A stretch of 64,000 nucleotides of DNA from Faecalibacterium sp. I4-1-79. GTDB lineage: Bacteria; Bacillota; Clostridia; Oscillospirales; Ruminococcaceae. The notes beneath the pieces are model-generated. The model was given only the letters and a program-made list of their open reading frames with translations. It was not told the DNA's origin and made no database searches. The position numbers and the translations under genes were made by a program. The stretch covers positions 186,001 to 250,000 of the forward strand of contig NZ_CP094467.1 of NCBI RefSeq assembly GCF_023347235.1. Direction: 5' to 3'. The stretch's first letter is position 1. Each line of letters starts with the position of its first letter. Below are positions 17,477-26,181 of this stretch, piece after piece.

Positions 17477-19159
17477 TTATTTGGTGATGGTCACAGGCAC
17501 CTTTTTCAGGCTGTTCCATGCGCGGATGATGCGGGCATTGGTCACCTTGGTGTCCGGGCCGAAGGTTGCGCCGTGGTCGGAGAGCAGACCCTGCTCTGCG
17601 CACCAGCGGGCGGCTTTCTGCTGATCGATAGCGTCAGCGGGGATATCGGTATACAGTGTAGTGCTTACGGGGTCGGGCTTGCCGGCAGTCGTCCACAGGA
17701 CGTTTGCCAGTTCCTGCCGGGTGGAGGGGATAAAGCCGTCCGGCAGCGCATAGTGCAGGTACAGGGAAGAACCGTAGACATAGGTGGCATAACCCAGACC
17801 TGCAGTGCCCAGCACGATGCCAAGTGCGGCTGCGCCGGAAGAGAACGCCGGGTCAAGCTCGCCGGGTTCATCCGGTGTGGGCGGCGCGGGCACCTCGGTC
17901 ACCAGAACGATCTTTTCATAGCCCCGCACAGGGATCTCGTAAGTGTTGCCGCCTTTGCTGACTACGGAGCTCATAATGGATACATCGGCATCGGCTGCAC
18001 GGCAGTCGAACAGTGCGGCATCGGTCTTTACGGTAATGGTGTTGGGCTGCTCAGACGATCCGCTGGGGACATAAAGACTGGTGTAGCTTTCAGAAAAGCC
18101 ATCATTTACAGGCACTTGGAAGTTTCCGCCATTCTGATCGCTCACAGAGGTAAAGGCGATGGCGCTGCCTTCCGGCACAATGGGCTTGTTCACAAAATAG
18201 CCGCCGGTGATCTGAAGATTGGTCGGGTCGTCGATGCTGCTTGCATTCACAGCTTTGGTAAACAGGCCGCCGGTGATGGAAAGCGGGGAGCGACATCTTT
18301 CGATGAAAACCTCGCCGTCAAACAGGCCGTCGCTGATGGTGATGGAAGCGTCATCATTCGCAAGCTTCATACCCTTTTCAAAGGTTCCGCCCTCGATCGT
18401 GGCATTTTCGCCGGAGGAGGCGTTTACCTCAACAGCTTCCCAAAAGGTGCCGCCGGAGATGGTTTTGTAGTTGTCCACAGGCTGTTGGAAGGTGCCGCCG
18501 GAGATGGTTTTGTGGTTGTCCACAGGCTGTTGGAAGATACCATCGGAGATGGTGCCCCAGTTGTGCACCTCCCTTTGGAAGGTGCCGTTGGAGATGGTGC
18601 CCCAGTTGTGCACCTCCCCTTGGAAGATGCCGCCGCGGATGGTTTTGGAGTTGTTCACAGGCTGTTGGAAGGTACCGTTGAAGATGGTGCCCTGGTTGTC
18701 CACCTTCCTTTGGAAGGTACCGTTGGAGATGGTGCCGGAGTTGGACACATCATCTAGGAAGGTGCCGCCGGAGATGGAGCCCCAGTTGCCTACATTCCTT
18801 TGGAAAGTACCGCCGGAGATGTTGCCGGAGTTGTTCACACCCGCTTGGAAGGTACCGTTGGAGATGGTGCCGGAGTTGGACACATCATCTAGGAAGGTGC
18901 CGCCGGAGATGGTGCCGGAATTGTTAGCCACCGACCCGTTGAACTGTCCGCCGGAGATGGTGCCGGAATTGTTAGCCACCGACCCGTTGAACTGTCCGCC
19001 GGAGATGATGCCGGAGTTATGCACCGGCTGTGAGTAGGTGCCGCTGGAGATGAGGCCCCGGTTTTCGAACACCGGGGCAGCTGCCAGTGCAGACACCGGC
19101 AGCAGGGACAGCAGCATACTGCCGGTCAGCAGAATGCTTACAATGCGTTTGGCTTTCAT
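17477..19159 (-). CDS. tandem-repeat surface protein with C-terminal SLH-like tail
   Basis: A 560-residue exported protein. A signal peptide covers residues 1-27 (cleavage after ALA). Residues 46-242 hold 13 copies of a 15-16-residue unit with consensus VxNxGTISGGTFxxx, expected to form a parallel beta-helix or solenoid. Further GG-F/GGYF repeats extend to ~330. After a spacer comes a hydrophobic stretch (residues ~440-465, SGAAALGIVLGTAGLGYAT), then a single SLH-like domain (STRQELANVLWTTAGKP ... ARWCAEQGLLSD ... RIIRAW). No LPxTG is seen. The tail matches that of the 1125-residue protein at 59114. Ligand unknown. TATATT with an upstream TGG sits ahead of the gene near 19210. Confidence 0.75.
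   Translation of the reverse strand: MKAKRIVSILLTGSMLLSLLPVSALAAAPVFENRGLISSGTYSQPVHNSGIISGGQFNGSVANNSGTISGGQFNGSVANNSGTISGGTFLDDVSNSGTISNGTFQAGVNNSGNISGGTFQRNVGNWGSISGGTFLDDVSNSGTISNGTFQRKVDNQGTIFNGTFQQPVNNSKTIRGGIFQGEVHNWGTISNGTFQREVHNWGTISDGIFQQPVDNHKTISGGTFQQPVDNYKTISGGTFWEAVEVNASSGENATIEGGTFEKGMKLANDDASITISDGLFDGEVFIERCRSPLSITGGLFTKAVNASSIDDPTNLQITGGYFVNKPIVPEGSAIAFTSVSDQNGGNFQVPVNDGFSESYTSLYVPSGSSEQPNTITVKTDAALFDCRAADADVSIMSSVVSKGGNTYEIPVRGYEKIVLVTEVPAPPTPDEPGELDPAFSSGAAALGIVLGTAGLGYATYVYGSSLYLHYALPDGFIPSTRQELANVLWTTAGKPDPVSTTLYTDIPADAIDQQKAARWCAEQGLLSDHGATFGPDTKVTNARIIRAWNSLKKVPVTITK
18434..19024 (-). repeat. 13 coding tandem repeats of ~45-48 bp
   Basis: Each unit encodes VxNxGTISGGTFxxx. 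Units differ mainly at the last three residues and some blocks are duplicated at DNA level (for example 18885-18950 versus 18950-19010), suggesting expansion and contraction by slippage or recombination. Confidence 0.85.
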
Positions 19160-19312
19160 AGGGGTTCGCTCCTTTCGTGTGGTTTTTATACGGGGGTCTC
19201 GTTACTATAAATATACCATAAACTGGGCAAAAACAAAAGAAATTCTGCACGAATTGGGCTAAAACTGCACGAATTGCTGAAAAAGGGGGAAAACTAAAAC
19301 ACTGCTGCCCGG

Positions 19313-19732
19313 GGATGTTCTCTTTTGACACCAAAAGAGAACCAGAAAAGTGTGCGCTTTGCGGGGTGACTTTCTGCCTGCCGTCAGCGTGCAGGGACGC
19401 TCCGCTGGGCCAGAGGCAGGGAGGGGTGTTCCGACTCCCCCCTCCCTACCTCTGGACTCCACCCACCCCACAACGGGCCAAGGGCTACACGCCCTTGACA
19501 ATCCTAAAGAAGAAGTCGAAGCACAAAAAAGCTAGCGCTGCGCCAGTCGGCGCTATCGCTTTAACGCTTTTTTCGCTTCTCCATTTATAGCCCCTCAGTC
19601 GCTGCGCGACAGCTCCCCCGGGGGAGCGGCTGCGCTCGCAAGCTTTGCGGTTTAGCCGGAAACTGTACCACCATGCCAAAGGCTCCCTCCCAGAGGGAGC
19701 TGGCAAAGCCGCAGGCTTTGACTGAGGGAGTT
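19313..19732 (+). repeat. dispersed intergenic element, copy B, with DTKRE hairpin module
   Basis: At 19313-19352 there is a palindromic module TTCTCTTTTG-ACA-CCAAAAGAGAA. The ~250-bp core runs 19371-19626 and differs from copy A at only a few positions. A trailing GGCTCCCTC/GAGGGAGC module occupies 19670-19732. The stretch 19160-19312 holds the surface-gene promoter and a direct repeat CTGCACGAATTG (x2, ~19245-19275). No gene is apparent in this 700-bp gap. Confidence 0.9.
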
Positions 19733-19786
19733 CACACCCCCTTTATGACAGAATTATGAATCTTTATAAACATTTTTGCAAAGGGC

Positions 19787-19845
19787 TTGACAGCAGGGCA
19801 AAAACGATTATAATGGTCTTAGCACTCAGGAACAAGGAGTGCTAA
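19787..19845 (+). promoter_or_regulatory. hrcA promoter with perfect CIRCE operator
   Basis: TTGACA (19787-19792) and TATAAT (19809-19814) are 16 bp apart. The CIRCE palindrome TTAGCACTC-N9-GAGTGCTAA occupies 19819-19845 over the expected transcription start. HrcA binding there represses the operon until heat or misfolding titrates GroE. Confidence 0.97.
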
Positions 19846-19880
19846 ACAAACAAAAGCAATGCAAAAAGGAGGCAGGCGCT

Positions 19881-20954
19881 ATGACGATGGACGCACGCAA
19901 GCAACGGGTCTTGCAGGCGATCGTGGCGCTGTATGGCCTTGAGGGCGAGCCGGTGGGCAGCAGCGTGCTGGCAAACTACTTTGATATGGCAGTGTCCAGC
20001 GCAACGCTGCGCAACGAGATGGCGGCGCTGACAAAGCTGGGCCTGCTGGAGCAGCCCCACACCAGCGCAGGGCGTGTGCCCAGCGCCAAGGGCTACCGGT
20101 ATTATCTGGACAATCTGCTGACCGATGATCAGCCGCTGGACCGCGTTACCCGCGCCCGGGTAGATGCGGTGTTCGCCAGCCTTGACCACGAGCCGGAAAA
20201 GCTGGCACAGGGCGCTGCCAAGGCGCTGGCCGCCATCAGCGGCTGCACCGCCGCCGTCAGCACCCCCTGTGCCGAGGATCTGTGCATTGCCCATTACGAG
20301 GTGGTGCAGGTGGGCCGCAGCGCAGCCGCAGTGCTGGCTGTGACCACCGCCGGTTACGTCCGCACCCGGGTGGCGCGGGTACGCACCGGGCTTTCCCGGG
20401 AAAATGCAGCTGCCCTTGCAGCGCTGCTCAACCGCAACCTTACCTTTGTGGCACCGGTGGATCTTTCCACCCGGATGCTCAGCGAGCTGTGCAGCCAGAT
20501 CGCACCGGAACTTGTGCCGGTGGTCAGCGCCGCAGCCGCAATTTTGCAGGACAGCGTAAAGCCCCATGTATTTCTGGGCGGCGAGCAGTACCTGCTGGAC
20601 TGGCCGCAGCTGGACGGCCGGGTGGGTGATATCCTTACCCTGCTGAACGACGAGGAACAGGCCGCAAGCCTGATCGCACCCCCGGAAAACCGCAGCGAAA
20701 GCGTGCTGCTGGGCGAGGATCTGGAACCGCAGATCCCCGGGCTGTGCATCGTGAGCGACCGGTATCTGGTAGGCGGCGGGCTGTGGGGCTCCATTGCCCT
20801 GATCGGCCCCACCCGGATGCCCTTCCAGAAGCTGATGCCCCTGCTGCACGAGTTTGCAGACCAGCTGGGCGAGGGCATGAGCGGCAAACGAAAAGACACC
20901 CCGCAGGCTGCCGTACCACGGCGGACTGTGATCTATAAGGAGGATCTGGAATGA
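19881..20954 (+). CDS. hrcA: heat-inducible transcription repressor HrcA
   Basis: A 357-residue HrcA, slightly longer than the usual ~340. The N-terminal winged helix is visible as KQRVLQAIVALYGLEGEPVG, then SSATLRNEMAALTKLGLLEQ and PHTSAGRVPSAKGYRYYLD. A GAF-like domain and C-terminal helix follow. It binds the CIRCE element found 36 bp upstream, so it is autoregulated. AAGGAGGC at 19865-19872 supports the ATG at 19881; a second ATG lies two codons on. Its stop overlaps the grpE start as ATGA. Confidence 0.95.
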   Translation: MTMDARKQRVLQAIVALYGLEGEPVGSSVLANYFDMAVSSATLRNEMAALTKLGLLEQPHTSAGRVPSAKGYRYYLDNLLTDDQPLDRVTRARVDAVFASLDHEPEKLAQGAAKALAAISGCTAAVSTPCAEDLCIAHYEVVQVGRSAAAVLAVTTAGYVRTRVARVRTGLSRENAAALAALLNRNLTFVAPVDLSTRMLSELCSQIAPELVPVVSAAAAILQDSVKPHVFLGGEQYLLDWPQLDGRVGDILTLLNDEEQAASLIAPPENRSESVLLGEDLEPQIPGLCIVSDRYLVGGGLWGSIALIGPTRMPFQKLMPLLHEFADQLGEGMSGKRKDTPQAAVPRRTVIYKEDLE

Positions 20955-21568
20955 GCGAAGAAGCAAAGAACACGGTGCCCGAGACCGAGCAGCCGGAAAC
21001 TGCCCCCGAGGAAAAGACCGCTGCCGCAGCGCCCGAACAGGCTGCTGCCGAAGCTGCCACCGAAGAGGACAAGAAGAAGGACGGCGGCTGGTTCAACAAG
21101 AAGGCCCGGGAGATGGAAGCCATTAAGGCAAAGCTGGATGCAGCGGAAAAGAACGCTGCACAGGCCAAGGATCAGCTGCTGCGCATGGCTGCCGAGTACG
21201 ACAACTACCGCAAGCGCTCCACCCGCGAGGCCGACCAGAAGTTTGGCGACGGTGTTTCCCACGCAGTGGAAAAGATCATCCCCATTCTGGATACGCTGAA
21301 TATGGCTGCCAACGCCCCCACCACCGATGAGAATTACAAGAAGGGCGTGGTCATGACGCTGGATAAGGCGGCAAAGGCACTGGAAGCCCTCCATGTGGAG
21401 GAGATCGAGGTGCTGGGCAAGCCCTTTGACCCCAACTTTATGAATGCTGTGCAGCAGATCCCCGCCCCGGACGGGCAGGAGAGCGGCACGGTGGTCACCG
21501 TTTTCCAGAAGGGTTACAAGCTGGGTGACAAGATCATCCGCCATGCAACCGTTGTGGTGGCCGAATAA
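20951..21568 (+). CDS. grpE: nucleotide exchange factor GrpE
   Basis: A 205-residue GrpE, the DnaK co-chaperone that promotes ADP release. A charged, Glu/Ala-rich N-terminal tail (residues 1-~50) precedes the long coiled coil (AKLDAAEKNAAQAKDQLLRM), then AEYDNYRKRSTRE and the C-terminal beta domain with FDPNFMNAVQQ and VTVFQKGYKLGDKIIRHATV. The start overlaps hrcA by 4 nt. It is the second gene of the class I heat-shock operon. A ~100-bp spacer before dnaK could hold a second promoter (TTGACA at 21611) but the -10 spacing is poor. Confidence 0.96.
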   Translation: MSEEAKNTVPETEQPETAPEEKTAAAAPEQAAAEAATEEDKKKDGGWFNKKAREMEAIKAKLDAAEKNAAQAKDQLLRMAAEYDNYRKRSTREADQKFGDGVSHAVEKIIPILDTLNMAANAPTTDENYKKGVVMTLDKAAKALEALHVEEIEVLGKPFDPNFMNAVQQIPAPDGQESGTVVTVFQKGYKLGDKIIRHATVVVAE

Positions 21569-21669
21569 ACAAGCCGAACCTCCCGCAAGGGAGTTTGCAA
21601 TAACATCCGCTTGACATCATCATAAGCATCATATAAACAAGATTTGTTCTTTCGAGAGGAGACTTCATT

Positions 21670-23496
21670 ATGAGTAAGATTATTGGTATCGACCTTGGTA
21701 CTACCAACAGCTGCGTAGCTGTTATGGAGGGCGGCGAGCCCGTTGTCATCGCCAACTCTGAGGGCGCCCGCACCACCCCGTCCGTTGTCGGCTTCACCAA
21801 GACCGGCGACCGTCTGGTAGGTCAGGTTGCAAAGCGTCAGGCTATCACCAACCCCGACAACACCGTTTCTTCCATCAAGCGTCAGATGGGCACCGACCAC
21901 AAGGTGACCCTGAACGGCAAGGAGTACACTCCCCAGCAGGTCAGCGCTATGATCCTGCAGAAGCTGAAGGCTGACGCCGAGGCTTATCTGGGCGAGACCG
22001 TTACCGAGGCTGTCATCACTGTGCCTGCCTACTTCAACGACAGCCAGCGTCAGGCAACCAAGGACGCAGGCACCATTGCCGGCCTGAACGTCCGCCGTAT
22101 CATCAACGAGCCCACCGCAGCTGCTCTGGCTTACGGTGTGGATAAAGAGGACGACCAGAAGATCATGGTCTACGACCTGGGCGGCGGCACCTTCGATGTG
22201 TCCATCATCGAGATGGGCGACGGCGTTACCGAGGTTCTGGCAACCAACGGCGATACCCATCTGGGCGGCGATGACTTCGACCAGCGCATCATCGACTGGA
22301 TGGCAGACGCCTTCCAGACCGAGAACGGCATCGACCTGCGCAAGGACAAGATGGCTGCACAGCGCTTGAAGGAAGCTGCCGAGAAGGCTAAGATCGAGCT
22401 GTCCAGCGCAATGAGCAGCCAGATCAACCTGCCCTTCATCACCGCTGATGCTACCGGCCCGAAGCACTTGGATATGACCCTGACCCGCGCAAAGTTCAAC
22501 GAGCTGACCGCTGATCTGGTCGATCGTACCATGACCCCCGTGCGCAAGGCTCTGCAGGATGCAGGTCTGCGCGCTTCCGACCTGAAGAAGGTCCTGATGG
22601 TCGGTGGTTCCACCCGTATCCCCGCTGTCTACGATGCAGTGAAGAAGGAACTGAACTGCGAGCCCTTCAAGGGCATCAACCCCGATGAGTGCGTGGCCGT
22701 CGGTGCTGCTATTCAGGGCGGCGTTCTGAACGGCGAGAAGAAGGGTCTGCTGCTGCTGGATGTCACCCCGCTGAGCCTCGGCATTGAGACTCTGGGCGGC
22801 GTGTGCACCAAGATCATCGACCGCAACACCACCATCCCCACCCACAAGAGTCAGGTGTTCTCCACCGCAGCCGACAACCAGCCCTCTGTTGAGGTCAACG
22901 TGCTGCAGGGCGAGCGTGAGTTTGCCCGCGACAACAAGAGCTTGGGTGTGTTCCATCTGGATGGCATTGCACCGGCTCCCCGTGGTGTGCCTCAGATCGA
23001 AGTTACCTTCGATATCGATGCCAACGGCATCGTGAAGGTCAGCGCTAAGGATCTGGGCACCGGCAAGGAGCAGAACATCACCATCACCGCTTCCACCAAT
23101 ATGTCCAAGGAGGACATTGACAAGGCTGTGAAGGAAGCTGAGCAGTTTGCTGCCGACGATAAGAAGAAGCGTGAAGAGGTCGATATCCGCAACGGTGCCG
23201 ACCAGATGGTGTTCCAGACCGAGAAGATGCTGAAAGAGAACGGCGACAAGCTGCCCGCAGACGTGAAGAGCGATGCCGAGGCAAAGCTTGCTGACCTCAA
23301 GACCGCTGTCCAGTCCGGCAATGTGGACGACATCAAGGCAAAACAGGAAGCCCTGAGCCAGGTGTTCGAGAAGATGTATCAGGCAGCCGCTGCCGCACAG
23401 CAGGCCGCCGGTGCACAGCCCGGTGCTGACGCAGGCGCAACCAACGCAAAGCCCAACGATGACGGCGTTGTGGATGCCGACTTCAAGGAAGTCTAA
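21670..23496 (+). CDS. dnaK: chaperone DnaK (Hsp70)
   Basis: A 608-residue Hsp70. The ATPase domain opens with [19 protein letters not shown] and contains [28 protein letters not shown] and GGSTRIPAV. The substrate-binding domain starts near residue 360, with the linker [19 protein letters not shown], and the C-terminus ends in an acidic DADFKEV rather than the EEVD of eukaryotes. Length is normal. GAGAGGAG precedes the ATG. Codon use is more biased toward preferred codons than in neighbours, as expected for a highly expressed gene. Confidence 0.98.
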   Translation: MSKIIGIDLGTTNSCVAVMEGGEPVVIANSEGARTTPSVVGFTKTGDRLVGQVAKRQAITNPDNTVSSIKRQMGTDHKVTLNGKEYTPQQVSAMILQKLKADAEAYLGETVTEAVITVPAYFNDSQRQATKDAGTIAGLNVRRIINEPTAAALAYGVDKEDDQKIMVYDLGGGTFDVSIIEMGDGVTEVLATNGDTHLGGDDFDQRIIDWMADAFQTENGIDLRKDKMAAQRLKEAAEKAKIELSSAMSSQINLPFITADATGPKHLDMTLTRAKFNELTADLVDRTMTPVRKALQDAGLRASDLKKVLMVGGSTRIPAVYDAVKKELNCEPFKGINPDECVAVGAAIQGGVLNGEKKGLLLLDVTPLSLGIETLGGVCTKIIDRNTTIPTHKSQVFSTAADNQPSVEVNVLQGEREFARDNKSLGVFHLDGIAPAPRGVPQIEVTFDIDANGIVKVSAKDLGTGKEQNITITASTNMSKEDIDKAVKEAEQFAADDKKKREEVDIRNGADQMVFQTEKMLKENGDKLPADVKSDAEAKLADLKTAVQSGNVDDIKAKQEALSQVFEKMYQAAAAAQQAAGAQPGADAGATNAKPNDDGVVDADFKEV

Positions 23497-23551
23497 GTCT
23501 GACACAAAGCGCTGTGTCCGGCCAAACCGGCGGGCACACGCGCAATAAAGC

Positions 23552-23586
23552 AAAAGCCGCTCCGGTTTAGGCCGGAGCGGCTCTTG
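23552..23586 (+). terminator. hairpin after dnaK
   Basis: AAAGCCGCTCCGG pairs with CCGGAGCGGCTCTT. The T-run is short, so read-through into dnaJ is likely. Confidence 0.6.
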
Positions 23587-23602
23587 CTGGTTTATAGAAT
23601 GT

Positions 23603-23734
23603 AAACCCTCTCAGTCATTGCTTCGCAATGCCAGCTCTCCCTATGGGCGAGCTTTTGGCGGTGAGGACAAGTTTCCCTTCTCGGTCTAAGCTCCCCCCTC
23701 GGGGGAGCTGGCGCGGCAGCGCCTGAGAGGGTTT
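23603..23734. repeat. 132-bp inverted-repeat element between dnaK and dnaJ
   Basis: The ends are exact inverted repeats AAACCCTCTCAG and CTGAGAGGGTTT. Inside are CTCCC/GGGAG hairpins and GCCAGCTC/GAGCTGGC pairs. Related half-elements occur at 34464-34516 and 43490-43548. It looks like a small non-autonomous mobile or REP-type element sitting inside the heat-shock operon. Confidence 0.8.
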
Positions 23735-23780
23735 CGGCGGAGAAAGACCGTGACGGGAGAGGTTGGAGAGGTGAGTGGAT

Positions 23781-24953
23781 ATGGCACAGGAAAAGCGTGA
23801 TTATTACGAAGTGCTGGGGGTATCCAAGGGCGCAAGCGATGCCGAGATCAAAAAGGCATACCGCAAGCTTGCCATGAAGTACCACCCGGACTATAACCCC
23901 GGCGATAAGGACGCCGAGGCAAAGTTCAAGGAGATCAACGAGGCAAACGAGGTGCTTTCGGACCCGAAAAAGCGCCAGCTGTACGACCAGTACGGCTTTG
24001 CCGGTGTTGACCCCACTTATGCAGCACAGAACGGCGGCGGCCCCGGCGGCTTCAGCGGGTTTGGCGGCGACGGCGTGGATCTGGGCGACATCTTTGGCGA
24101 TATCTTCGGCGGCGGCTTTGGCGGCTTCGGCGGCTCGTCCCGTCAGGCAAATCCCAACGCCCCCCGCAAGGGTCAGGACATCCGGGTGCGCATCACCCTG
24201 AGCTTTGACGAGGCCGTGCACGGCTGCAAGAAGAACATTACCATCACCCGTCAGCAGGAGTGTACTGCGTGCCACGGCTCCGGCTGCGCCGCCGGTACTA
24301 GCCCCGAGACCTGCCCGGACTGCGGCGGACGCGGCTTTGTCATCCGCCAGCAGCGCACCCCCTTTGGCGTGATGCAGACCCAGCAGCCCTGCTCCCGTTG
24401 CGGCGGCAAGGGCAAGCTGGTAAAGAACCCCTGCAAGGTCTGCCACGGCAGCGGCAAGGTGGCTACCAAAAAGACGCTGGAGGTGTCCATCCCCATGGGC
24501 ATCGACGACGACCAGAGCTTTGCACTGCGCGGCATGGGCGATGCCGGTACCAACGGCGGCCCCGCCGGTGATGTCATCGTCATGGTCAGCGTGCGCCCCA
24601 GCGAGGTGTTCCGGCGCGACGGCTACGATGTGTGGGTCACCGTGCCCATCACTTACAGTCAGGCTGTGCTGGGCGACAACGTTACCGTGCCCTCCATTGA
24701 CGGCAAGGTGGAGTACACCGTGCCCGAGGGCACCCAGAGCGGCACCACCTTCCGCCTGCGCGGCAAGGGCATCCAGTATCTGAATGGCCGTGGCCGCGGC
24801 GATATGTACGTCAAGTGCGAGGTGGAGATCCCCAAAAAGCTGAACAAGGCGCAGCGCGATGCCCTGAAAAAATTTGAGGGCACTTTGAAAGAAGAAAACT
24901 ACGAAAAGCGTAAGGGCTTCTTCAAAAAGCTAAAGGATATGTTCAACGCATAA
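23781..24953 (+). CDS. dnaJ: chaperone DnaJ (Hsp40)
   Basis: A 390-residue type I DnaJ. The J-domain (residues 1-~70) has [20 protein letters not shown] and the HPD motif in KYHPDYNP. A Gly/Phe-rich stretch follows, then a zinc domain with four CxxCxGxG motifs ([32 protein letters not shown]), and two beta-sandwich client-binding domains. The ATG at 23781 is preferred to GTG at 23775 by spacing from AGAGGTGA. It is separated from dnaK by 284 bp containing a terminator-like hairpin and a repeat, so its expression may be lower or partly independent. Confidence 0.96.
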   Translation: MAQEKRDYYEVLGVSKGASDAEIKKAYRKLAMKYHPDYNPGDKDAEAKFKEINEANEVLSDPKKRQLYDQYGFAGVDPTYAAQNGGGPGGFSGFGGDGVDLGDIFGDIFGGGFGGFGGSSRQANPNAPRKGQDIRVRITLSFDEAVHGCKKNITITRQQECTACHGSGCAAGTSPETCPDCGGRGFVIRQQRTPFGVMQTQQPCSRCGGKGKLVKNPCKVCHGSGKVATKKTLEVSIPMGIDDDQSFALRGMGDAGTNGGPAGDVIVMVSVRPSEVFRRDGYDVWVTVPITYSQAVLGDNVTVPSIDGKVEYTVPEGTQSGTTFRLRGKGIQYLNGRGRGDMYVKCEVEIPKKLNKAQRDALKKFEGTLKEENYEKRKGFFKKLKDMFNA

Positions 24954-25000
24954 AAGCCAAACGGCGGCGCGTTCCATCGGAGCGTGTCGCCGTTTTTTGC
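24954..25000 (+). terminator. terminator after dnaJ
   Basis: AAACGGCGGCGCG pairs with CGTGTCGCCGTTT, with one bulge, followed by six T. Confidence 0.8.
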
Positions 25001-25015
25001 GTCTGCGCAAGGCCG

Positions 25016-25092
25016 ATTCGTCTCACACACTTGCGCTTTCGTCTAAAATGCACCCTGTTTTAGACGAAAGCTGGGATACATGAGACGAAAGC
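25016..25092. repeat. nested inverted repeat of unknown role
   Basis: The outer arms TTCGTCTCA (25017-25025) and TGAGACGAA (25081-25089) enclose inner arms CTTTCGTCTAAAA (25036-25048) and TTTTAGACGAAAG (25058-25070). All four share the core TTCGTCT/AGACGAA. It lies between two terminators and outside any gene. Confidence 0.6.
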
Positions 25093-25112
25093 TAAAAGAA
25101 AACCCTATAAAA

Positions 25113-25152
25113 ACAGCGGAGGCGCTGCCCTTTCGGGCAGCGCCTCCGCCTG
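25113..25152 (-). terminator. terminator of the leader-peptide genes
   Basis: A 15-bp perfect stem GCGGAGGCGCTGCCC with a four-base loop is followed on the minus strand by TGTTTTTAT. Confidence 0.85.
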
Positions 25153-25199
25153 CTTTGTTCTTTGGTGTACTCCGAGCCGGTCTTATGAGATAAGATGGA

Positions 25200-25529
25200 T
25201 CAGAGTAGGATAACTGCTGCGTTGATGATCAGGCCGACACCGGTAGCGCTGGTGCTGATCATGTAAGCGGTGCAGGCGATGTCACGGATGGCATTGGCAG
25301 TACTCTTGTTCATGTCGGCAGTCAGAGCATCCAGACCGGTCTCAGTCCAAGTGTTGGGGTTTTTACGGCGGTAGTCGCGGACAGCGGTCACGCCTCTGAA
25401 CCAGCCATACGGAGGGATCAGCCAGCACAGCAGAGCCTCGGTCATGGTAGCATTGGCGCCGCCTTCGGTGTAGGTCATTTCCTCAGTGGACAGGACGTTG
25501 TAATACGCGGGCATCATCATTTTTTCCAT
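25200..25529 (-). CDS. double-glycine-leader peptide (bacteriocin/RiPP-like), paralog 2
   Basis: A 109-residue peptide. The leader MEKMMMPAYYNVLSTEEMTY ends at Gly23-Gly24, a pattern processed by C39-peptidase ABC exporters in class II bacteriocins and pheromones. The mature part (~85 residues) has hydrophobic segments and a block DALTADMNKSTANAIRD (67-83) that is shared with the next gene upstream. AAAAGGAG lies before the ATG. No exporter, peptidase or immunity gene is adjacent. An alternative is a secreted or membrane-inserted peptide of other function. The cleavage site is inferred, not shown. Confidence 0.7.
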   Translation of the reverse strand: MEKMMMPAYYNVLSTEEMTYTEGGANATMTEALLCWLIPPYGWFRGVTAVRDYRRKNPNTWTETGLDALTADMNKSTANAIRDIACTAYMISTSATGVGLIINAAVILL

Positions 25530-25559
25530 AATAACACTCCTTTTGAAACAAAGCTATCC

Positions 25560-25592
25560 AAAACGGTGCACCCAAAAACGCACCGTTTTTTC
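25560..25592 (-). terminator. hairpin between the two leader-peptide genes
   Basis: AAAACGGTGC pairs with GCACCGTTTT and has T-runs on both sides. It would partly terminate transcription from the first peptide gene. Confidence 0.75.
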
Positions 25593-25604
25593 TGAATAAA
25601 GGGT

Positions 25605-25958
25605 TCAGCGCACGACCAGCAGAATGGCGCTCAGGGGAGCCAGTGCCACTACCATGGTGGCGGAAACGGCGTCCCGTACAAAGTTGCCGGCAGATTTGCC
25701 CATATCGGCAGCAATGGCATCGGTGGCACGGCCCATCACGGTAAAGAAGTTGCCGTCCTTGTTGCCGTCCTGCTGCAGCCAGGTGCGTGCCTGCTTGATG
25801 CCCCAGATATAGCTGGAGGCCAGCACCACAGCACCTACGACCGTTGCGGCGGTAGTGGCGAGACCAGCAGCATTATCCACTGCGCCGCCGCCGGTGGTAT
25901 AGGTCATTTCTTCGTTGGAAAGTACCGCATAATCTGCGGGATAATTCATCTTTTTCAT
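25605..25958 (-). CDS. double-glycine-leader peptide (bacteriocin/RiPP-like), paralog 1
   Basis: A 117-residue peptide starting at 25958, where AAAGGAG gives a good ribosome site; an upstream in-frame Met has none. The leader MKKMNYPADYAVLSNEEMTY ends at Gly23-Gly24, nearly superposable on the paralog downstream. The core has two hydrophobic stretches (about 30-50 and 97-116) around the conserved block DAIAADMGKSAGNFVRD (80-96). The pair is transcribed from the promoter at 26055-26083. A two-peptide bacteriocin is one possibility, a signalling or colonisation peptide another. Confidence 0.7.
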   Translation of the reverse strand: MKKMNYPADYAVLSNEEMTYTTGGGAVDNAAGLATTAATVVGAVVLASSYIWGIKQARTWLQQDGNKDGNFFTVMGRATDAIAADMGKSAGNFVRDAVSATMVVALAPLSAILLVVR

Positions 25959-26054
25959 CTTCAATACTCCTTTGTCAAGGGGGAATGCCGCATTGCATCC
26001 CGATTCCCCGGCGTCCATACCCAAGGCCGATAGAGCATTGTTCTCTATATGGTC

Positions 26055-26083
26055 ATTCTACAACAGTGGTCGGATTTTATCAA
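26055..26083 (-). promoter_or_regulatory. sigma-A promoter for the leader-peptide genes
   Basis: On the minus strand, TTGATA and TAGAAT are separated by exactly 17 bp. The leader before the start codon would be about 90 nt. Confidence 0.75.
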
Positions 26084-26181
26084 GGGGTTTTGGCACATCT
26101 GTGCAAAAACTGGCGGGACGCATGAAATTGCGGCTATAAATTTGTGAAAATAGACTGCAATAATTTCGGCATTTGGTTATT

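Noticed and set aside
17573-18757. 394-codon open frame on the plus strand
   Set aside because: Antisense to the tandem-repeat surface protein; it is merely the mirror of the repeats.
18434-19024. Possible CRISPR array
   Set aside because: Repeats are in frame, have no unique spacers, and encode a periodic protein motif.
21600-21640. Second promoter before dnaK
   Set aside because: TTGACA is present at 21611-21616 but the nearest TATAAA-like motif is only 15 bp away; evidence too weak for a feature.
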